Shown: positions 27,319 to 39,968, counted from the first letter of the stretch. The stretch is DNA of 64,000 bases from Pseudomonas sp. KU26590 (GCF_026153515.1 NZ_CP110644.1:5707501-5771500); one strand, 5' to 3'. The notes: generated by a model from the letters alone, not told the origin. Numbers and translations: made by a program.

Positions 27319-28236
27319 TCACTCTGACCGAATCAGTCGACGCGGCGCAATGCGCCCGTCTTCACTCACTTCACCGATCCCGATGAAGCGTCCTTCATGA
27401 TCCTGCACCCGCACCATGCCAAACTTCGGCGCATCGGGGGCTCTCACTGGCTGGCCATGCAGCCAGTAAAACGAACTGTGCTCGGAGAACTGCAGCAGCG
27501 GCCAATCCAGCAGCCCACTGTCCGATGGCATCAGGAAGCGATCAACCGCTTCGTTCCCGCCTTCGGCATGCACCGCTTCCAGTTCTTCCAGCGTTACCGT
27601 CTGGGCCAGAGTGAAAGGGCCCGCCTGGGTGCGACGCAGCTGAGCAACGTAAGCACCGCAGCCCAGCTTTTCACCGATATCTTCCACGAGGGTACGAATA
27701 TAGGTGCCTTTGGTACAGTCGACAGCCAAACGAGCGGTCTCACCTTCACACGCCAATAATTCCAGGCGCGCAATAGTAACAGAACGCGGTTCGCGCTCCA
27801 CCACTTCCCCAGCCCGGGCCAGCTTGTACAACGGCTGACCGTCCCGCTTGAGGGCGGAGTACATTGGCGGTATCTGACTGATATTCCCGCGAAATGCCGG
27901 AAGCACCGCTTCGATATCAGAGCGACCAACGGTCACAGGCCGCGTCTGCAGAACATCACCCTCGGCGTCGGCCGTGGTGGTGGTCTTGCCGAGCTGCATC
28001 AGGGTTTCATAACCCTTGTCGGAATCGAGCAGGTACTGGGAAAACTTTGTCGCCTCACCGAAGCACAACGGCAGCACGCCGGTTGCCAGCGGATCGAGAC
28101 TGCCCGTATGGCCGGCTTTTTCTGCGTTGAGCAACCAGCGCACTTTTTGCAGCGCGGCGTTGGACGTGAAGCCCAGCGGCTTGTCGAGCAGGATGATCCC
28201 GCTGACATTACGGCGAATACGCTTGACCTGAGCCAC
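27319..28236 (-). CDS. truB: tRNA pseudouridine(55) synthase
   Basis: A 305-residue enzyme that converts U55 of the T loop to pseudouridine in most tRNAs. The catalytic aspartate is Asp48 in [17 protein letters not shown], the RNA-binding motif [16 protein letters not shown] and a C-terminal PUA-like region complete the family. It starts three bases after rbfA ends and belongs to the rimP-nusA-infB-rbfA-truB operon. Confidence 0.97.
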   Translation of the reverse strand: MAQVKRIRRNVSGIILLDKPLGFTSNAALQKVRWLLNAEKAGHTGSLDPLATGVLPLCFGEATKFSQYLLDSDKGYETLMQLGKTTTTADAEGDVLQTRPVTVGRSDIEAVLPAFRGNISQIPPMYSALKRDGQPLYKLARAGEVVEREPRSVTIARLELLACEGETARLAVDCTKGTYIRTLVEDIGEKLGCGAYVAQLRRTQAGPFTLAQTVTLEELEAVHAEGGNEAVDRFLMPSDSGLLDWPLLQFSEHSSFYWLHGQPVRAPDAPKFGMVRVQDHEGRFIGIGEVSEDGRIAPRRLIRSE

Positions 28237-28239
28237 GCC

Positions 28240-28641
28240 TTATTCCTCCGGACCGTCTTGCTTGGGTGCGGTTTGGTGCTGACCATCTTCAGCCACTGCA
28301 CGCTCAATCAATGCCGACAAATGCGCGCCACGGGCAACGCTTTCATCGTAATGGAAATGCAGTTGCGGAACGCTGCGCAGCTTCATCTCACGCGCCAGCT
28401 GCATGCGCAGGAAGCCTGCAGCAGCATTGAGCACCTTGATCGACTGCGCGATTTCTTCGGCGCTGTCCTGACCCATCACGGTCATGAAGATTTTCGCGTG
28501 GCCGACGTCACGGCTGACATCGACGGCGGTGATGGTGACCAGCCCCACGCGGGGATCTTTGATTTCACGACGGATCAGCTGTGCCAGCTCACGCTGCATC
28601 TGATCGCCGATACGTTGGGTACGGCTGTATTCTTTTGCCAT
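28240..28641 (-). CDS. rbfA: Ribosome-binding factor A
   Basis: A 133-residue KH-fold protein needed for 16S rRNA 5'-end maturation and growth in the cold. Recognisable blocks are the N-terminal [35 protein letters not shown] and the C-terminal [12 protein letters not shown]. Followed immediately by truB. Confidence 0.96.
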   Translation of the reverse strand: MAKEYSRTQRIGDQMQRELAQLIRREIKDPRVGLVTITAVDVSRDVGHAKIFMTVMGQDSAEEIAQSIKVLNAAAGFLRMQLAREMKLRSVPQLHFHYDESVARGAHLSALIERAVAEDGQHQTAPKQDGPEE

Positions 28642-28698
28642 GTCTTGTTACCTGTCACTGCTGACCCACGGCAAAAGCCATGCGGTCTGAAAGCGGCA

Positions 28699-28732
28699 AA
28701 CGCCCGGCCTGGCGAGAGCCGGACCGGGCGTT
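28699..28732 (-). terminator. Weak terminator-like hairpin between infB and rbfA
   Basis: AACGCCCGG (28699-28707) pairs with CCGGGCGTT (28724-28732), leaving a GC-rich loop. Only a short T stretch follows on the minus strand. It may cause partial termination or RNA processing inside the operon, in the 161-base infB-rbfA gap. Confidence 0.4.
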
Positions 28733-28802
28733 GCGTTTAGAGTCCATGACCGACGCCTGGCATTTTCATGCGGCGAAAGCCATGACTCCTGAAGCTCGCG
28801 AT

Positions 28803-31328
28803 TTAGAGGCTGCGAGCCACTTGGACCTTCTCGAAGACTTCGATCTTGTCACCGACCTTGACGTCGTTGTAGCTCTTGACGCCGATACCGCATTCCATGC
28901 CAGCACGTACTTCGGAAGCGTCATCCTTGAAGCGACGCAGAGATTCCAGCTCGCCTTCGAAGATAACGATGTCTTCACGCAGTACACGGATTGGACGGTT
29001 ACGGAAGACAACGCCTTCGATGACCATGCAACCTGCGATCGCGCCGAATTTCGGCGAGCGGAACACGTCGCGGACTTCAGCGATACCCAGGATGTTCTCC
29101 CGAACGTCGCTGCCAAGCATGCCGGTGAGGGCCTTCTTGACGTCTTCGATGATGTCGTAGATGACGTTGTAGTAACGCATATCCAGACCTTCCTGCTCGA
29201 CGATCTTGCGCGCGCCAGCATCGGCACGCACGTTGAAGCCGAACAGTACAGCGTTGGAGGCCAGTGCCAGGTTGGCGTCGCTTTCGGTGATACCACCGAC
29301 ACCGCCGCCCACTACGCGCACTTGCACTTCGTCGTTACCCAGGCCGTTCAAGGCGCCGTTCAACGCTTCGAGAGAACCACGGACGTCAGATTTGAGGACG
29401 ATGTTGAGCGTCTTCTTCTCTGCCTGGCCCATGTTCTCGAAGATGTTTTCCAGCTTGCCGGCGTGAGCACGAGCCAGTTTGACTTCGCGGAACTTACCTT
29501 GACGGAACAGAGCCACTTCACGGGCTTTCTTCTCGTCGGCAACCACGCTCATCTCATCGCCGGCATCCGGCGTACCGTCCAGGCCGAGAATCTCGACAGG
29601 GATCGAAGGACCGGCTTCCTTGATTGGCTTGCCGTTCTCGTCGAGCATTGCCCGAACGCGACCGTAGTTAGAGCCAACCAGAACCATGTCGCCCTGACGC
29701 AGCGTACCGTCCTGAACCAGAACAGTAGCAACCGGGCCACGGCCCTTGTCCAGACGCGATTCAACAACAACACCACGACCCGGAGCCGACGGCGTTGCCA
29801 TCAATTCCAGAACTTCGGCCTGCAGCAGAACGGCTTCGAGCAGCTCGTCAACACCAGTACCCATCTTCGCGGAGACCGAGACGAAAGGCGTTTCACCGCC
29901 CCACTCTTCGGACGTCACGCCGTGAACGGACAGTTCACTGCGGATACGGTCCAGATCAGCGCCCGGCTTGTCGATCTTGTTAACGGCAACAACCAGCGGA
30001 ACACCGGCAGCCTTGGCGTGTTGCACGGCTTCGATGGTCTGCGGCATGACGCCGTCGTCTGCAGCGACAACCAGAATCACGATGTCGGTAGCCTTGGCAC
30101 CACGAGCACGCATTGCGGTAAACGCAGCATGACCCGGGGTATCGAGGAAGGTGACCATGCCGCGTTCGGTTTCAACGTGGTAAGCACCGATGTGCTGGGT
30201 GATACCGCCGGCTTCGCCAGCAGCTACCTTGGCACGACGGATGTAGTCGAGCAGCGATGTCTTACCATGGTCAACGTGGCCCATTACGGTCACAACTGGC
30301 GCACGGGAGAACGTCTCACCTTCAAACTTCAGGGACTCGGCCAGGGAATCTTCCAGGGCAGTGTCGCTGACCAGGGTCACTTTGTGGCCCAGTTCTTCGG
30401 CTACCAGTTGAGCAGTTTCCTGATCAAGCACCTGGTTGATGGTCGCTGGAGTACCCAGTTTGAACATGAACTTGATGATTTCAGCCGCCTTGACCGACAT
30501 CTGATTGGCGAGGTCGCCAACAGAGATGGTCTCGCCGATTTGCACATCACGCACGACAGGACCGGTTGGGCTCTGGAAACCGTGGGCGTTGCGTTTTTTC
30601 AGCTTGGCCTTGCCGCGACCACCACGACGGAAGCCATCGCTTTCTTCGTCGGTAGTACGAGGAGCAACGCGTGGCGTTGGTGCCTTTTCCTTGACCGATG
30701 CACGATGCGGGGCGTTCTTGCGATCGCCGTCACCACCGCCGCCGCTGCGACGATTGTTGTCATCGTTGCGTGGCTTGTCAGGGCGACGCTGTTCGTCTTT
30801 CTTGCGATCGGCGACTGGCGCAGCAGGTGCCGCAGCCGGAGTTTCCCGAGCTGGCTCGGCAGCTTGCGGTGCAGGTGCCGGCGCCGCAACGGCGTCAGTA
30901 GCCTGCGCACCAGACGAAGGCTGACTGCGCGCTTCTTCAGCACGCTGACGGGATTCTTCTTCAGCCTTTTGACGAGCGGCATTTTCTACCGCACGACGTT
31001 CATCCAGCTCGCGCTTGCGTTCGGCTTCGATTTCTTCCGGGCTGCGCTGAACAAAGACTTTCTTTTTGCGTACTTCAACGCTGATGCTTTTGCTGCCAGC
31101 AACGCGCAGGGTACTGGTGGTCTTGCGCTGCAAAGTGATCTTGCGCGGCTCTTCCACCTTGGCCTTGTGACCGCTTTTCAAGTGCGTCAACAGGGCTTGT
31201 TTTTCAATATCGGTCACAACTTGCTCGGCGGCGTCGTGCGGCAAACCTGCCTCACGCATCTGCTGTAACAGGCGCTCTACCGGTGTGTCGACCGTCTTGG
31301 CCAGTTCTTTCACCGTGACTTGCGTCAT
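28803..31328 (-). CDS. infB: Translation initiation factor IF-2
   Basis: An 841-residue GTPase that delivers initiator tRNA to the 30S subunit. It has an N-terminal helical domain ([21 protein letters not shown]), a long charged Ala/Pro/Arg/Glu-rich linker (about residues 90-270), and a GTPase domain with [10 protein letters not shown] (about 347-357), DTPGHAAF and NKIDKPG. The domain II-IV end finishes at KVQVARSL. It sits between nusA and rbfA. The tRNA it binds, initiator tRNA-fMet, is encoded a few kilobases upstream in the same direction. Confidence 0.98.
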   Translation of the reverse strand: MTQVTVKELAKTVDTPVERLLQQMREAGLPHDAAEQVVTDIEKQALLTHLKSGHKAKVEEPRKITLQRKTTSTLRVAGSKSISVEVRKKKVFVQRSPEEIEAERKRELDERRAVENAARQKAEEESRQRAEEARSQPSSGAQATDAVAAPAPAPQAAEPARETPAAAPAAPVADRKKDEQRRPDKPRNDDNNRRSGGGGDGDRKNAPHRASVKEKAPTPRVAPRTTDEESDGFRRGGRGKAKLKKRNAHGFQSPTGPVVRDVQIGETISVGDLANQMSVKAAEIIKFMFKLGTPATINQVLDQETAQLVAEELGHKVTLVSDTALEDSLAESLKFEGETFSRAPVVTVMGHVDHGKTSLLDYIRRAKVAAGEAGGITQHIGAYHVETERGMVTFLDTPGHAAFTAMRARGAKATDIVILVVAADDGVMPQTIEAVQHAKAAGVPLVVAVNKIDKPGADLDRIRSELSVHGVTSEEWGGETPFVSVSAKMGTGVDELLEAVLLQAEVLELMATPSAPGRGVVVESRLDKGRGPVATVLVQDGTLRQGDMVLVGSNYGRVRAMLDENGKPIKEAGPSIPVEILGLDGTPDAGDEMSVVADEKKAREVALFRQGKFREVKLARAHAGKLENIFENMGQAEKKTLNIVLKSDVRGSLEALNGALNGLGNDEVQVRVVGGGVGGITESDANLALASNAVLFGFNVRADAGARKIVEQEGLDMRYYNVIYDIIEDVKKALTGMLGSDVRENILGIAEVRDVFRSPKFGAIAGCMVIEGVVFRNRPIRVLREDIVIFEGELESLRRFKDDASEVRAGMECGIGVKSYNDVKVGDKIEVFEKVQVARSL

Positions 31329-31355
31329 GCACTTCTCTCCTCAGGCCGCATCTAC

Positions 31356-32837
31356 TTACTCGAACCAATGGGCTCGGGCGGCCATGATCAACTTGCCGGC
31401 ACGATCATCGTCAATGCCGTCGATGTCGAGCAGATCGTCAATAGACTGCTCGGCCAGGTCTTCGCGGGTAATTACGCCGCGCACCGCCAGTTCCATCGCC
31501 AAATCCTTGTCCATACCCTCAAGCGAGAGCAGGTCTTCGGCCGGATGGGCGTCTGCCAGCTTTTCCTCAGTAGCGATGGCTTTAGTCAACAAACGATCCT
31601 TGGCACGAGCGCGAAGCTCGTTGACGGTATCTTCGTCAAAGCCGTCGATGTTGAGCATTTCTTCCAACGGTACGTAGGCAATCTCTTCCAGGCTGGTGAA
31701 GCCTTCGTCTACCAGAACCTGAGCAAGATCCTCATCGACTTCCAGCTCGTCGATAAAGTTGCGCAGGATGTCACCGGTTTCCGCTTGCTGCTTGGCCTGG
31801 ATGTCCGATTCGGTCATCACGTTAAGGGTCCAGCCAGTCAACTGACTGGCCAACCGCACGTTCTGGCCACCGCGGCCAATCGCCTGGGCGAGGTTGTCTG
31901 CGCCTACAGCGATGTCCATGGCGTGGGCATCTTCATCAACGATGATCGCTGCCACTTCGGCAGGCGACATGGCGTTGATGACGAACTGCGCCGGGTTATC
32001 GTCCCAAAGCACGATATCCACACGCTCGCCGCCCAACTCGCCGGAAACAGCCTGCACGCGCGAACCACGCATGCCGATGCACGCGCCTTGCGGGTCAATG
32101 CGTTTATCCTTGGAGCGAACTGCGATCTTTGCACGCGAACCAGGATCACGAGAGGCAGCCATCACCTCGATGAGTCCTTCAGCAATTTCCGGAACTTCAA
32201 TCCGGAACAGCTCGATCAGCATTTCCGGCGCGGTACGCGACAGGATCAGCTGAGGGCCGCGGTTTTCGGTGCGGATCTCTTTGAGCAGTGCACGGACGCG
32301 GACACCAACGCGGAAAGTCTCCCGCGAAATGATGTCTTCACGCGCCAGCAGAGCTTCGGCATTGTTGCCAAGGTCGACGATGACATTGTCACGTGTAACT
32401 TTCTTAACAGTGCCGGAAATGATTTCGCCCAGACGCTCACGGTAGGCGTCCACGACTTGAGCTCGCTCGGCTTCGCGAACTTTCTGCACAATGACTTGCT
32501 TGGCAGTCTGCGCAGCGATGCGGCCGAACTCGATGGAATCGATCTTTTCTTCTACTACGTCGCCAACGTTGGCACCCGGATGAGTCAGTGCAACTTTGCT
32601 CGGCCACGTTTCGATCGCCGGGTCGTCGAGATCGTCTTCTTCGACGACGGTCCAGCGACGGAAAGTCTCATAGGCACCTGTTTGACGATTGATCTCGACA
32701 CGCAGGTCTACTTCGTCTTCAAAACGCTTCTTGGTGGCCGTAGCCAGAGCTATCTCAAGCGCTTCAAAAATCACATCGGCCGGTACGCCTTTTTCATTGG
32801 ATACCGATTCAACAACCAGCAGTACTTCTTTGCTCAT
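31356..32837 (-). CDS. nusA: Transcription termination/antitermination protein NusA
   Basis: A 493-residue protein that binds RNA polymerase and nascent RNA. Residues 1-125 are the polymerase-binding domain ([19 protein letters not shown]). S1 ([17 protein letters not shown]), KH1 ([12 protein letters not shown] region and [14 protein letters not shown]) and two C-terminal acidic repeats follow, the last ending [10 protein letters not shown]. The ATG at 32837 gives the normal N-terminus. Operon with rimP and infB. Confidence 0.98.
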   Translation of the reverse strand: MSKEVLLVVESVSNEKGVPADVIFEALEIALATATKKRFEDEVDLRVEINRQTGAYETFRRWTVVEEDDLDDPAIETWPSKVALTHPGANVGDVVEEKIDSIEFGRIAAQTAKQVIVQKVREAERAQVVDAYRERLGEIISGTVKKVTRDNVIVDLGNNAEALLAREDIISRETFRVGVRVRALLKEIRTENRGPQLILSRTAPEMLIELFRIEVPEIAEGLIEVMAASRDPGSRAKIAVRSKDKRIDPQGACIGMRGSRVQAVSGELGGERVDIVLWDDNPAQFVINAMSPAEVAAIIVDEDAHAMDIAVGADNLAQAIGRGGQNVRLASQLTGWTLNVMTESDIQAKQQAETGDILRNFIDELEVDEDLAQVLVDEGFTSLEEIAYVPLEEMLNIDGFDEDTVNELRARAKDRLLTKAIATEEKLADAHPAEDLLSLEGMDKDLAMELAVRGVITREDLAEQSIDDLLDIDGIDDDRAGKLIMAARAHWFE

Positions 32838-32896
32838 CGTACGCCTCGCCTTTCGCAAGCCATTGGATCCGCGGGATCCGCTGTATCTGGCACGTC

Positions 32897-33355
32897 TTAG
32901 TCAAACGTGGGAATAATGTTGGCTTTGTCGATCAGATCGATCGGCAACAGAAACTCGTGATCTTCAACCTGGACCACGACGTCCTGCTCCTCCACCCCGC
33001 GGAGAAGGCCTTGAAAGTTGCGTCGACCTTCAAACGGCGAACGCAGCTTTATCTTCACTTGTGCCCCGGCAAATTCCGCAAACTGCTCAATGGTAAACAG
33101 TGGGCGTTCCATGCCTGGAGAGGAAACTTCGAGCGTGTATTCGGAGCTGATCGGATCTTCTACATCCAGAATACCGCTGATCTGACGGCTGACGATCGCG
33201 CAATCGTCCACCAACACGCCGCCTTCTTTATCGATATAGACGCGCAACATCGAGTGACGCCCCTGAGACGAATACTCGATACCCCAGCATTCATAGCCTA
33301 GGGCCACGACCACCGGGGCCAACAAGGCCTGCAACTCTTCTAGCTTGCTCGACAC
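32897..33355 (-). CDS. rimP: Ribosome maturation factor RimP
   Basis: A 152-residue factor for 30S subunit maturation. Blocks visible are [41 protein letters not shown]-like [27 protein letters not shown] and the SH3-like C-terminus. It starts at GTG 33355 after GGGGGTTCAG, giving VSSKLEELQ; longer frames add a non-conserved leader. First gene of the rimP-nusA-infB-rbfA-truB-rpsO-pnp unit. Confidence 0.96.
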   Translation of the reverse strand: MSSKLEELQALLAPVVVALGYECWGIEYSSQGRHSMLRVYIDKEGGVLVDDCAIVSRQISGILDVEDPISSEYTLEVSSPGMERPLFTIEQFAEFAGAQVKIKLRSPFEGRRNFQGLLRGVEEQDVVVQVEDHEFLLPIDLIDKANIIPTFD

Positions 33356-33451
33356 CTGAACCCCCTTGTGCATGCTGCAAATAAAAAATGGGCAAAAGCC
33401 CAATCATGAAAAACGCCTGCGAAAAGCGGCGTCATAAAGTGTCCAGCTAAC

Positions 33452-33473
33452 AAAAAGCCCCTGAAAAGGGGCT
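33452..33473 (-). terminator. Rho-independent terminator after tRNA-fMet
   Basis: Read on the minus strand, AGCCCCTTTTCAGGGGCT is followed by TTTTTG. The perfect seven-base-pair stem and T tract lie eleven bases beyond the tRNA-fMet CCA end and separate it from rimP. Confidence 0.92.
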
Positions 33474-33483
33474 CCGCTAAAAC

Positions 33484-33560
<77 letters not shown>

Positions 33561-33622
33561 ACAAAGCTGGGGCGGAAGTATACGACCGATCCAAATTTGG
33601 GTCAATCCGACACATCCACCTA

Positions 33623-33652
33623 CAAGAAAGCCCGCTATTGCGGGCTTTCTTG
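33623..33652 (-). terminator. Hairpin between tRNA-Leu and tRNA-fMet
   Basis: CAAGAAAGCCCGC (33623-33635) pairs perfectly with GCGGGCTTTCTTG (33640-33652) around TATT. It looks like a bidirectional terminator or a processing hairpin immediately after tRNA-Leu. If it terminates fully, tRNA-fMet must have its own promoter in the remaining 60 bases. Confidence 0.75.
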
Positions 33653-33657
33653 TTAAT

Positions 33658-33743
33658 TGGTACCGAGAAGGGGACTCGAACCCCTACACCCTATGGGCAC
33701 AACCACCTCAAGGTTGCGTGTCTACCAATTCCACCACCTCGGC
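33658..33743 (-). tRNA. tRNA-Leu (anticodon GAG)
   Basis: An 86-base class II tRNA read on the minus strand from GCCGAGG to TACCA with encoded CCA. The anticodon stem CAACC/GGTTG encloses TTGAGGT, giving anticodon GAG for CUU/CUC codons. The long variable arm (TGCCCATAGGGTG) is typical of tRNA-Leu. It lies 44 bases after secG. Confidence 0.97.
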
Positions 33744-33787
33744 ATTACAACTCTTTTGCAGCCCCAAAAACAGCTGCGAATCCGGTG

Positions 33788-34171
33788 TTACTTTTGTTCT
33801 GGAGTGACAGGAACGTCAGCAGGTGCAGCAACTGGTTTCTGTTGCCCTTCCAAAACCGGAACATCATCTGCTGCCGGCTTTTGCTTCACTTCCAATACCG
33901 CTGGATTTGGCAAACCTACTTGAGTCAGCTGATGAGCTTTCTCTTTAGCAAAGTAACCTAACCCTAAGCTAGTCATGAAGAAACAGGCGGCAAGTATAGC
34001 AGTAAGTTTACTGAGAAAGGTAGAGGAACCTTGTCCACCGAACACAGTATTTGATGCGCCTGCTCCAAATGATGCGCCAGCGTCGGCACCTTTACCCTGC
34101 TGCAGCAAAACCAGGGCAACTACGCCCAGAGCACCCAGCAGATGAAGAACGACTACGACTGTTTCCAGCAT
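33788..34171 (-). CDS. secG: Preprotein translocase subunit SecG
   Basis: A 127-residue protein with two membrane helices (about residues 1-23 and 53-72), the conserved [18 protein letters not shown] segment and a GSSTFLSK turn. The C-terminal tail is long and Pro/Lys/Val-rich ([23 protein letters not shown]), as in other pseudomonads. SecG assists SecYE in protein export. It starts four bases after tpiA. Confidence 0.96.
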   Translation of the reverse strand: MLETVVVVLHLLGALGVVALVLLQQGKGADAGASFGAGASNTVFGGQGSSTFLSKLTAILAACFFMTSLGLGYFAKEKAHQLTQVGLPNPAVLEVKQKPAADDVPVLEGQQKPVAAPADVPVTPEQK

Positions 34172-34175
34172 TTTT

Positions 34176-34931
34176 TCAGTTTCCCGCGGCGCGAATGATC
34201 GCACCGAACTCATCTGCATTCAGGGAGGCGCCACCAATGAGGCCTCCATCGATATCCGGCATGCCGAACAGTTCGGCCGCATTGGCCGCCTTCACGCTGC
34301 CGCCATATAGAAGACGCACACCTTGTGCGACTTCAGAATTCTCTTTTTGCAGCTGTGCACGAATCGCTGCGTGCACTTCCTGCGCCTGTTCCGGCGAGGC
34401 GGTCAATCCGGTACCAATGGCCCAGACTGGCTCATACGCAATGACCGAATTAACGAAAGCACCGATGCCAAGCTCTTCAATGATGCTGTCCAGCTGCTGC
34501 CCGACAACTTCAAGTGTCTTGCCGGCTTCTCGCTCATCGAGTGTCTCACCGATGCAAAGTATCGGAGTCAGACCCGCTGCCTGGGCAGCCTCGAACTTGC
34601 GATTCAGGACCTCATTGCTTTCGCCCATTATCTGGCGACGCTCAGAGTGCCCGACGAGCACAAACTTGCAACCTGCATCCGCCAACTGAGTCGACGACAC
34701 TTCGCCAGTCAACGCGCCCTGACCTGCCTGATGGGCGCAATTCTGCGCACCGACAGCGATCGACTGCCCTTCCAGGCAATCAACCACAAAACTCACGTGC
34801 AGGCTCGGCGGGAAGACCGCCACATCTACGCCACCCGGAAGGGCGAGATTTGCAAGGTCCTCGATCAGCTCAGCGACGCTGGCGCGGGTACCGTGCATCT
34901 TCCAGTTACCAGCTACCATAGGGCGACGCAT
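34176..34931 (-). CDS. tpiA: Triosephosphate isomerase
   Basis: A 251-residue TIM barrel enzyme interconverting dihydroxyacetone phosphate and glyceraldehyde 3-phosphate. The catalytic residues are in place: Asn9 and Lys11 (AGNWKM), His95 (VGHSERR) and Glu167 ([11 protein letters not shown]). The phosphate loop LLYGGSVK is also present. Between glmM and secG, the usual pseudomonad order. Confidence 0.98.
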   Translation of the reverse strand: MRRPMVAGNWKMHGTRASVAELIEDLANLALPGGVDVAVFPPSLHVSFVVDCLEGQSIAVGAQNCAHQAGQGALTGEVSSTQLADAGCKFVLVGHSERRQIMGESNEVLNRKFEAAQAAGLTPILCIGETLDEREAGKTLEVVGQQLDSIIEELGIGAFVNSVIAYEPVWAIGTGLTASPEQAQEVHAAIRAQLQKENSEVAQGVRLLYGGSVKAANAAELFGMPDIDGGLIGGASLNADEFGAIIRAAGN

Positions 34932-34997
34932 GCTGTACCTCGTCGGTCAAAGTGGGCGCAGATGTTACCCAACAGTTTCAACACTGGCAAGCCGAAA

Positions 34998-36341
34998 TCA
35001 GGCGCAAACTTCAGCAACCAGTTTTGCCAGTTCATCGGCATACCCGCGAACCAGGATTTCGTCCTCGCCCTCGACCATGACACGCACCAGCGGCTCGGTC
35101 CCGGACTTGCGCAGAAGCACACGTCCACGCCCGCCCATGGCGGCGGTCACGCGGTCACAGGCCTCAATAACGGCGGGATGCCTGACCGGATCAACGCCTC
35201 CTCCCTCAAAGCGCACATTGATCAATACCTGGGGGCATTTCTTCAGGCCTTCGCGAGATTTGGCGAGGCTCTGCCCGGTACGTTTCATCGACAGCAGTAC
35301 CTGCAATGCAGCGATGATCGCATCCCCCGTGGTGGTATGCCGGAAGCACACGACATGGCCCGAGTTCTCGCCACCCACCTGCCAATCGCGCTCAAGCAGC
35401 TCGGCGATGACATAACGGTCGCCGACGTTCGCGCGCACGAAAGGGATGTCGAGATCCGCAAGTGCCAGCTCCAGCCCAAGGTTGCTCATCAGCGTGCCAA
35501 CGACACCTCCCTGCAACTGGCCGCGCTCTTGAAGGTCCCGTGCAATGATGTAAAGCAGCTCATCACCATCGACGATCGCGCCGGTATGGTCGACCATCAG
35601 CACGCGGTCGCCGTCACCGTCGAAACCGATGCCCAGATCAGCGCCATGCTCGACAACGGCGGCCTGCAGGGCGCCCATGTGGGTGGAACCGCAGTTGTCA
35701 TTGATGTTGAGCCCGTTTGGGGCCGCTGAAAGCACGGTGACATCGGCGCCAAGCTCACGGAACACGTTCGGCGCCACTTTGTATGTCGCACCATGGGCGC
35801 AATCGACAACGAGCTTCAGCCCTTCGAAATCAGTGCTGGTGGGAACGCTGCTCTTGCAGAATTCGATGTAACGGCCCGCAGCGTCGTTGATACGCGAGAC
35901 CTTGCCGAGTTTCTCGGAGTCCTCAACGGTCATCGGTGAATCGAGCAGCTCTTCGATCATCAGTTCGATTTCATCAGGCAGCTTCGTGCCCTGCCCTGAG
36001 AAAAATTTGATGCCGTTGTCATAATGCGGGTTATGCGACGCACTGATCACAATGCCGGCTTCGGCATGAAACGTACGCGTCAGATAGGCGATCGCAGGCG
36101 TCGGCATGGGCCCCAGCAGCATCACATCCGCACCGGCGGCAGACAGACCCGCCTCGAGCGCGGACTCGAACATGTAGCCCGAAATACGCGTGTCCTTGCC
36201 GACCAGAATCCGACATGCGCCCATTTTGCGGAAGGCCATCCCTGCTGCCCATCCCAACTTCAGCATGAAGTCAGGGGTGATCGGGAATTGGCCGACACGT
36301 CCGCGGATACCGTCGGTACCGAAGTATTTTTTAGTGCTCAT
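34998..36341 (-). CDS. glmM: Phosphoglucosamine mutase
   Basis: A 447-residue alpha-phosphohexomutase that makes glucosamine 1-phosphate for UDP-GlcNAc. The phospho-serine is Ser102 in ISASHNP. The metal loop is [13 protein letters not shown], the sugar loop GGENSGH and the phosphate loop [12 protein letters not shown]. The ATG at 36341 gives the standard start [14 protein letters not shown]. It lies 16 bases after folP. Confidence 0.98.
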   Translation of the reverse strand: MSTKKYFGTDGIRGRVGQFPITPDFMLKLGWAAGMAFRKMGACRILVGKDTRISGYMFESALEAGLSAAGADVMLLGPMPTPAIAYLTRTFHAEAGIVISASHNPHYDNGIKFFSGQGTKLPDEIELMIEELLDSPMTVEDSEKLGKVSRINDAAGRYIEFCKSSVPTSTDFEGLKLVVDCAHGATYKVAPNVFRELGADVTVLSAAPNGLNINDNCGSTHMGALQAAVVEHGADLGIGFDGDGDRVLMVDHTGAIVDGDELLYIIARDLQERGQLQGGVVGTLMSNLGLELALADLDIPFVRANVGDRYVIAELLERDWQVGGENSGHVVCFRHTTTGDAIIAALQVLLSMKRTGQSLAKSREGLKKCPQVLINVRFEGGGVDPVRHPAVIEACDRVTAAMGGRGRVLLRKSGTEPLVRVMVEGEDEILVRGYADELAKLVAEVCA

Positions 36342-36357
36342 GGGTGCTCCAGATTTC

Positions 36358-37209
36358 TTATTTTGCTGATTCAACAGCAGCAATCATACGCACCACGTCC
36401 ACCGTCTCGGGGACGTCGTGCACACGTAGAATTTTTGCGCCTTTGACCATCGCCATGGCGGCAAGCGCCAGCGCGCCATGCAGACGCTGATCAACAGGCT
36501 TGTCGAGCACCTTGCCGATCATGCTCTTGCGAGACACGCCGACCAACAGCGGGCGGCCCAGCGCATGGAGTGCTTCCATGTGCTTGAACAGGCTCAGGTT
36601 ATGCTCAAGCGTCTTGGCGAAGCCGAACCCCGGATCAAGGATAATCCTCTGGGCGGGGATGCCTGCCGCGACGCACTGCTCCACGCGCTCGCGCAAGAAC
36701 GCGATGACCTCTCCAACCAAGTCCGTGTAGTGAGGGTCATTCTGCATGTCCGTCGGCTCTCCACGCATGTGCATGAGGCATACGGGCAAACCCGTCGCCA
36801 CCGCGGCATCCAGCGCCCCGTCACGGCGAAGCGACCGGACATCGTTGATGAGTCCTGCTCCCAAGCGCGCCGTCTCGCGAATGACGGCTGGCGTGGAAGT
36901 GTCCACTGAAATGATCACATCCAGTTCGGCGCTGATTGCCTCAACAACAGGCGCAACGCGCTCCAGCTCTTCGACGGGAGAAACAGATCGCGCACCAGGG
37001 CGCGTTGACTCACCCCCCACATCGATCAGGGTCGCGCCCGCCAGCATCATCGCTTCGGCATGACGCAGCGCCAGGTCACGCTGCGCAAAACGGCCACCAT
37101 CCGAGAACGAATCAGGAGTGATATTAAGGATTCCCATCACGTGCGTGTGGGATAAATCAAGAACCCGGTTGCCGCAAGGCAACCGGGTCGGGTGAAGCGC
37201 AGAAGTCAT
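36358..37209 (-). CDS. folP: Dihydropteroate synthase
   Basis: A 283-residue TIM barrel enzyme joining p-aminobenzoate to the pterin diphosphate in folate synthesis; the sulfonamide target. Signatures are [37 protein letters not shown] and a C-terminal KSMIGKVLD plus [14 protein letters not shown]. It lies eight bases after ftsH and shares its operon. Confidence 0.97.
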   Translation of the reverse strand: MTSALHPTRLPCGNRVLDLSHTHVMGILNITPDSFSDGGRFAQRDLALRHAEAMMLAGATLIDVGGESTRPGARSVSPVEELERVAPVVEAISAELDVIISVDTSTPAVIRETARLGAGLINDVRSLRRDGALDAAVATGLPVCLMHMRGEPTDMQNDPHYTDLVGEVIAFLRERVEQCVAAGIPAQRIILDPGFGFAKTLEHNLSLFKHMEALHALGRPLLVGVSRKSMIGKVLDKPVDQRLHGALALAAMAMVKGAKILRVHDVPETVDVVRMIAAVESAK

Positions 37210-37217
37210 GTCAGACC

Positions 37218-39137
37218 TTAGAGTTCAGCAGCAGGGCCGCCAATCGGCGATTCCGGACGCGGACCTACAGGTGCGATCGGAGTGCCGGAATCTCCGGAGC
37301 CACCTTCCCAATCACGAGGCTCGCGTGGTGTGCGGCCTGCCATGATGTCATCGATCTGCTCGGCGTCGATGGTCTCGTATTTCATGAGCGCATCAGCCAT
37401 CGCTTCCAGCTTGTCACGGTTGTCCGTGAGGATCTGTCTTGCGGTGCCGTAGCACTGATCAATGATGCTGCGCACTTCGGAGTCGATAAGACGCGCCGTG
37501 TCGCCGGAGAGGCTGGCGTTCTGACCGCCACCGCCGCGACCCAGATAACCACCTTCTTCCTCATCCGAATACATCAACGGACCGAGTTTCTCAGACAGGC
37601 CCCACTTGGTGACCATGTTTCGAGCGATCTGGCTGGCCCGCATGATGTCATTGGAGGCACCCGTGGTCACGCCATCGAAGCCCAGCGTCATTTCTTCTGC
37701 GATGCGACCGCCGTACAGCGAGCAGATCTGGCTGATCAGCGCACGCTTGGACAGGCTGTAGCGATCTTCCTCGGGAAGGAACATCGTCACACCCAACGCA
37801 CGACCGCGCGGGATGATAGACACTTTGTAGACAGGATCATGCTCTGGCACGACGCGGCCAACGATGGCATGACCCGCCTCGTGATAAGCCGTATTGCGCT
37901 TCTCTTTGTCGGACATGACCATCGATTTGCGCTCAGCGCCCATCATGATCTTGTCTTTCGCCAATTCGAATTCCTTCATCTCGACGATACGCTTACCGGT
38001 ACGCGCGGCGAACAGCGACGCCTCGTTCACCAGGTTGGCCAGATCGGCACCGGAGAAACCCGGGGTACCGCGAGCGATAACGCCTGGCTGAACATCGTCA
38101 CCCATCGGCACTTTGCGCATGTGTACTTTAAGAATCTGCTCACGACCGCGGATGTCAGGCAAGCCAACGACCACCTGACGGTCGAAACGGCCCGGACGCA
38201 GGAGCGCAGGGTCGAGGACGTCTGGACGGTTAGTAGCCGCGATCACGATGATGCCGTCGTTCATTTCAAAGCCGTCCATCTCAACCAGCAACTGGTTGAG
38301 CGTCTGCTCACGTTCATCATGACCGCCGCCCATGCCGCCGCCACGGTGGCGGCCTACGGCATCGATTTCGTCGATGAAGATGATGCAAGGCGCGTGTTTC
38401 TTGGCCTGTTCAAACATGTCGCGAACACGGCTCGCACCCACGCCAACGAACATTTCGACGAAGTCGGAACCGGAGATTGTGAAGAACGGTACCTTGGCCT
38501 CACCCGCGATAGCCTTCGCGATCAGGGTTTTACCTGTACCTGGAGGGCCTACCATCAGGACGCCACGAGGGATGCGACCACCCAGGCGCTGGAACTTGCC
38601 CGGGTCGCGAAGAAACTCGACGAGCTCGCCCACTTCCTCTTTGGCTTCATCACAACCGGCCACGTCAGCCAATGTTGTTTTGACCTGATCCTCAGACAGC
38701 AGACGCGCCTTGCTTTTACCAAAGCTCATCGGTCCGCCTTTGCCCCCTGCACCACCTTGCATCTGGCGCATGAAGAACATGAAGACAGCAATAATGACGA
38801 GGATAGGGAAGCTGGCGACGAGAAGCTGAGTCCAGATGCTTTGCTGCTCTGGCTGCTTGCCCTCGATCACAACCTTGTTGTCGACCAAATCACCGATCAG
38901 GCCGTTGTCCTGAATGGCCGGGCGAATAGTCTTGAAGGAGTCACCGTCGCTGCGCTTTCCGGTGATGACGTAACCGTCAACGGCAACTTTCTCGACCTTG
39001 CCGTCTTTCACCTGTTGGATGAATTCGGAATAGTTGAGGGTCTGCGGCTCGTTAGGACTGGAGAAGTTGTTCATCACGGTCACGAGAACCGCCGCGATGA
39101 TCAACCACAGGATCAAATTCTTTGCCATATCGTTCAA
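37218..39137 (-). CDS. ftsH: ATP-dependent zinc metalloprotease FtsH
   Basis: A 639-residue membrane AAA+ protease that degrades sigma-32, LpxC and unassembled membrane proteins. Two membrane helices (about 8-23 and 104-123) flank a periplasmic domain. Walker A is GPPGTGKT (197-204), Walker [10 protein letters not shown], and the zinc site HEAGH (419-423). The start is probably TTG at 39137, which has GAGGGT seven bases upstream; the alternative ATG at 39128 is too far from that site. No sigma-32 promoter was found just upstream. Confidence 0.97.
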   Translation of the reverse strand: MNDMAKNLILWLIIAAVLVTVMNNFSSPNEPQTLNYSEFIQQVKDGKVEKVAVDGYVITGKRSDGDSFKTIRPAIQDNGLIGDLVDNKVVIEGKQPEQQSIWTQLLVASFPILVIIAVFMFFMRQMQGGAGGKGGPMSFGKSKARLLSEDQVKTTLADVAGCDEAKEEVGELVEFLRDPGKFQRLGGRIPRGVLMVGPPGTGKTLIAKAIAGEAKVPFFTISGSDFVEMFVGVGASRVRDMFEQAKKHAPCIIFIDEIDAVGRHRGGGMGGGHDEREQTLNQLLVEMDGFEMNDGIIVIAATNRPDVLDPALLRPGRFDRQVVVGLPDIRGREQILKVHMRKVPMGDDVQPGVIARGTPGFSGADLANLVNEASLFAARTGKRIVEMKEFELAKDKIMMGAERKSMVMSDKEKRNTAYHEAGHAIVGRVVPEHDPVYKVSIIPRGRALGVTMFLPEEDRYSLSKRALISQICSLYGGRIAEEMTLGFDGVTTGASNDIMRASQIARNMVTKWGLSEKLGPLMYSDEEEGGYLGRGGGGQNASLSGDTARLIDSEVRSIIDQCYGTARQILTDNRDKLEAMADALMKYETIDAEQIDDIMAGRTPREPRDWEGGSGDSGTPIAPVGPRPESPIGGPAAEL

Positions 39138-39317
39138 TTAGCTACCCTCTGAAGCAAGCTCCATGCTGGAGCGTGCCTCGCATGATATTTACCGGCCTAA
39201 CGTACTACAGATCCTACAGGCGTGGCAGGCGGCGTCTGTAACCCTTTGTGAAACTTTGACTACGCGATGTTGGTTACGCTCCCTTGATAAAGCCATTTGA
39301 AAAAAGCTATCGCTTGA

Positions 39318-39968
39318 TCAAAGGCGCTCATCGCTCGCTGATCCCTCTATGCCGCGGAACCCGCGACCCAACAAATACTGCTCTCTGGAACGATCTCGCG
39401 ACGACAACGGCTTGCGCATCTGCACCTTGTCGAACAGCTTGCGGATGTCCTTGTGGTACACATCAAAGCCCTCACCCTGGAAGACTTTAATCAGAAAATC
39501 TCCACCAGGGCGCAGCACACGGCCGGCCAGATCAAGCGCCAGCTCACAAAGGAACATTGCGCGCGGCATGTCCACAGCGCTCAATCCACTCATATTGGGG
39601 GCCATATCGGAAATCACAAGGTCCACCTGTGTATTACCGACGGCCTCGAGGATCTGCGCAAGCACTTCATCCTGGGTGAAATCCCCCTGGATGAAGGTCA
39701 CGTCGGGGATGCTGTCCATTTCCAGGATGTCGGAAGCGATCAACCGGCCTTGACCACCAATCAGACGACTGGTCACCTGCGACCAGCCACCGGGCGCTGC
39801 GCCCAGGTCGATCACCGTCATGCCGGGACGGATGATTTTGTCCTTCTCCTGAATCTCGAGAAGCTTGTAACTGGCGCGGGAACGGTAGCCGTCCCGCTGC
39901 GCCATTTTGACGTACTTGTCGTCGAAGTGTTCTTTAAGCCAGTTATGGCTGGTTTTGGAACGTGCCAC
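39318..39968 (-). CDS. rlmE: 23S rRNA 2'-O-ribose U2552 methyltransferase
   Basis: A 216-residue RrmJ/FtsJ methyltransferase, also a heat-shock protein in many bacteria. The SAM site is [14 protein letters not shown]. Catalytic-tetrad regions are visible around [16 protein letters not shown] and [12 protein letters not shown]. The start is GTG 39968, preceded by GAGG. It heads the operon with ftsH and is divergent from the CRM-domain RNA-binding gene. Confidence 0.96.
   Translation of the reverse strand: MARSKTSHNWLKEHFDDKYVKMAQRDGYRSRASYKLLEIQEKDKIIRPGMTVIDLGAAPGGWSQVTSRLIGGQGRLIASDILEMDSIPDVTFIQGDFTQDEVLAQILEAVGNTQVDLVISDMAPNMSGLSAVDMPRAMFLCELALDLAGRVLRPGGDFLIKVFQGEGFDVYHKDIRKLFDKVQMRKPLSSRDRSREQYLLGRGFRGIEGSASDERL

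Noticed and set aside
28680..31268. 862-codon open frame on the plus strand
   Set aside because: It is antisense to infB, which has full domain structure. The translation has no recognisable domain and reflects GC-rich codon bias on the opposite strand.
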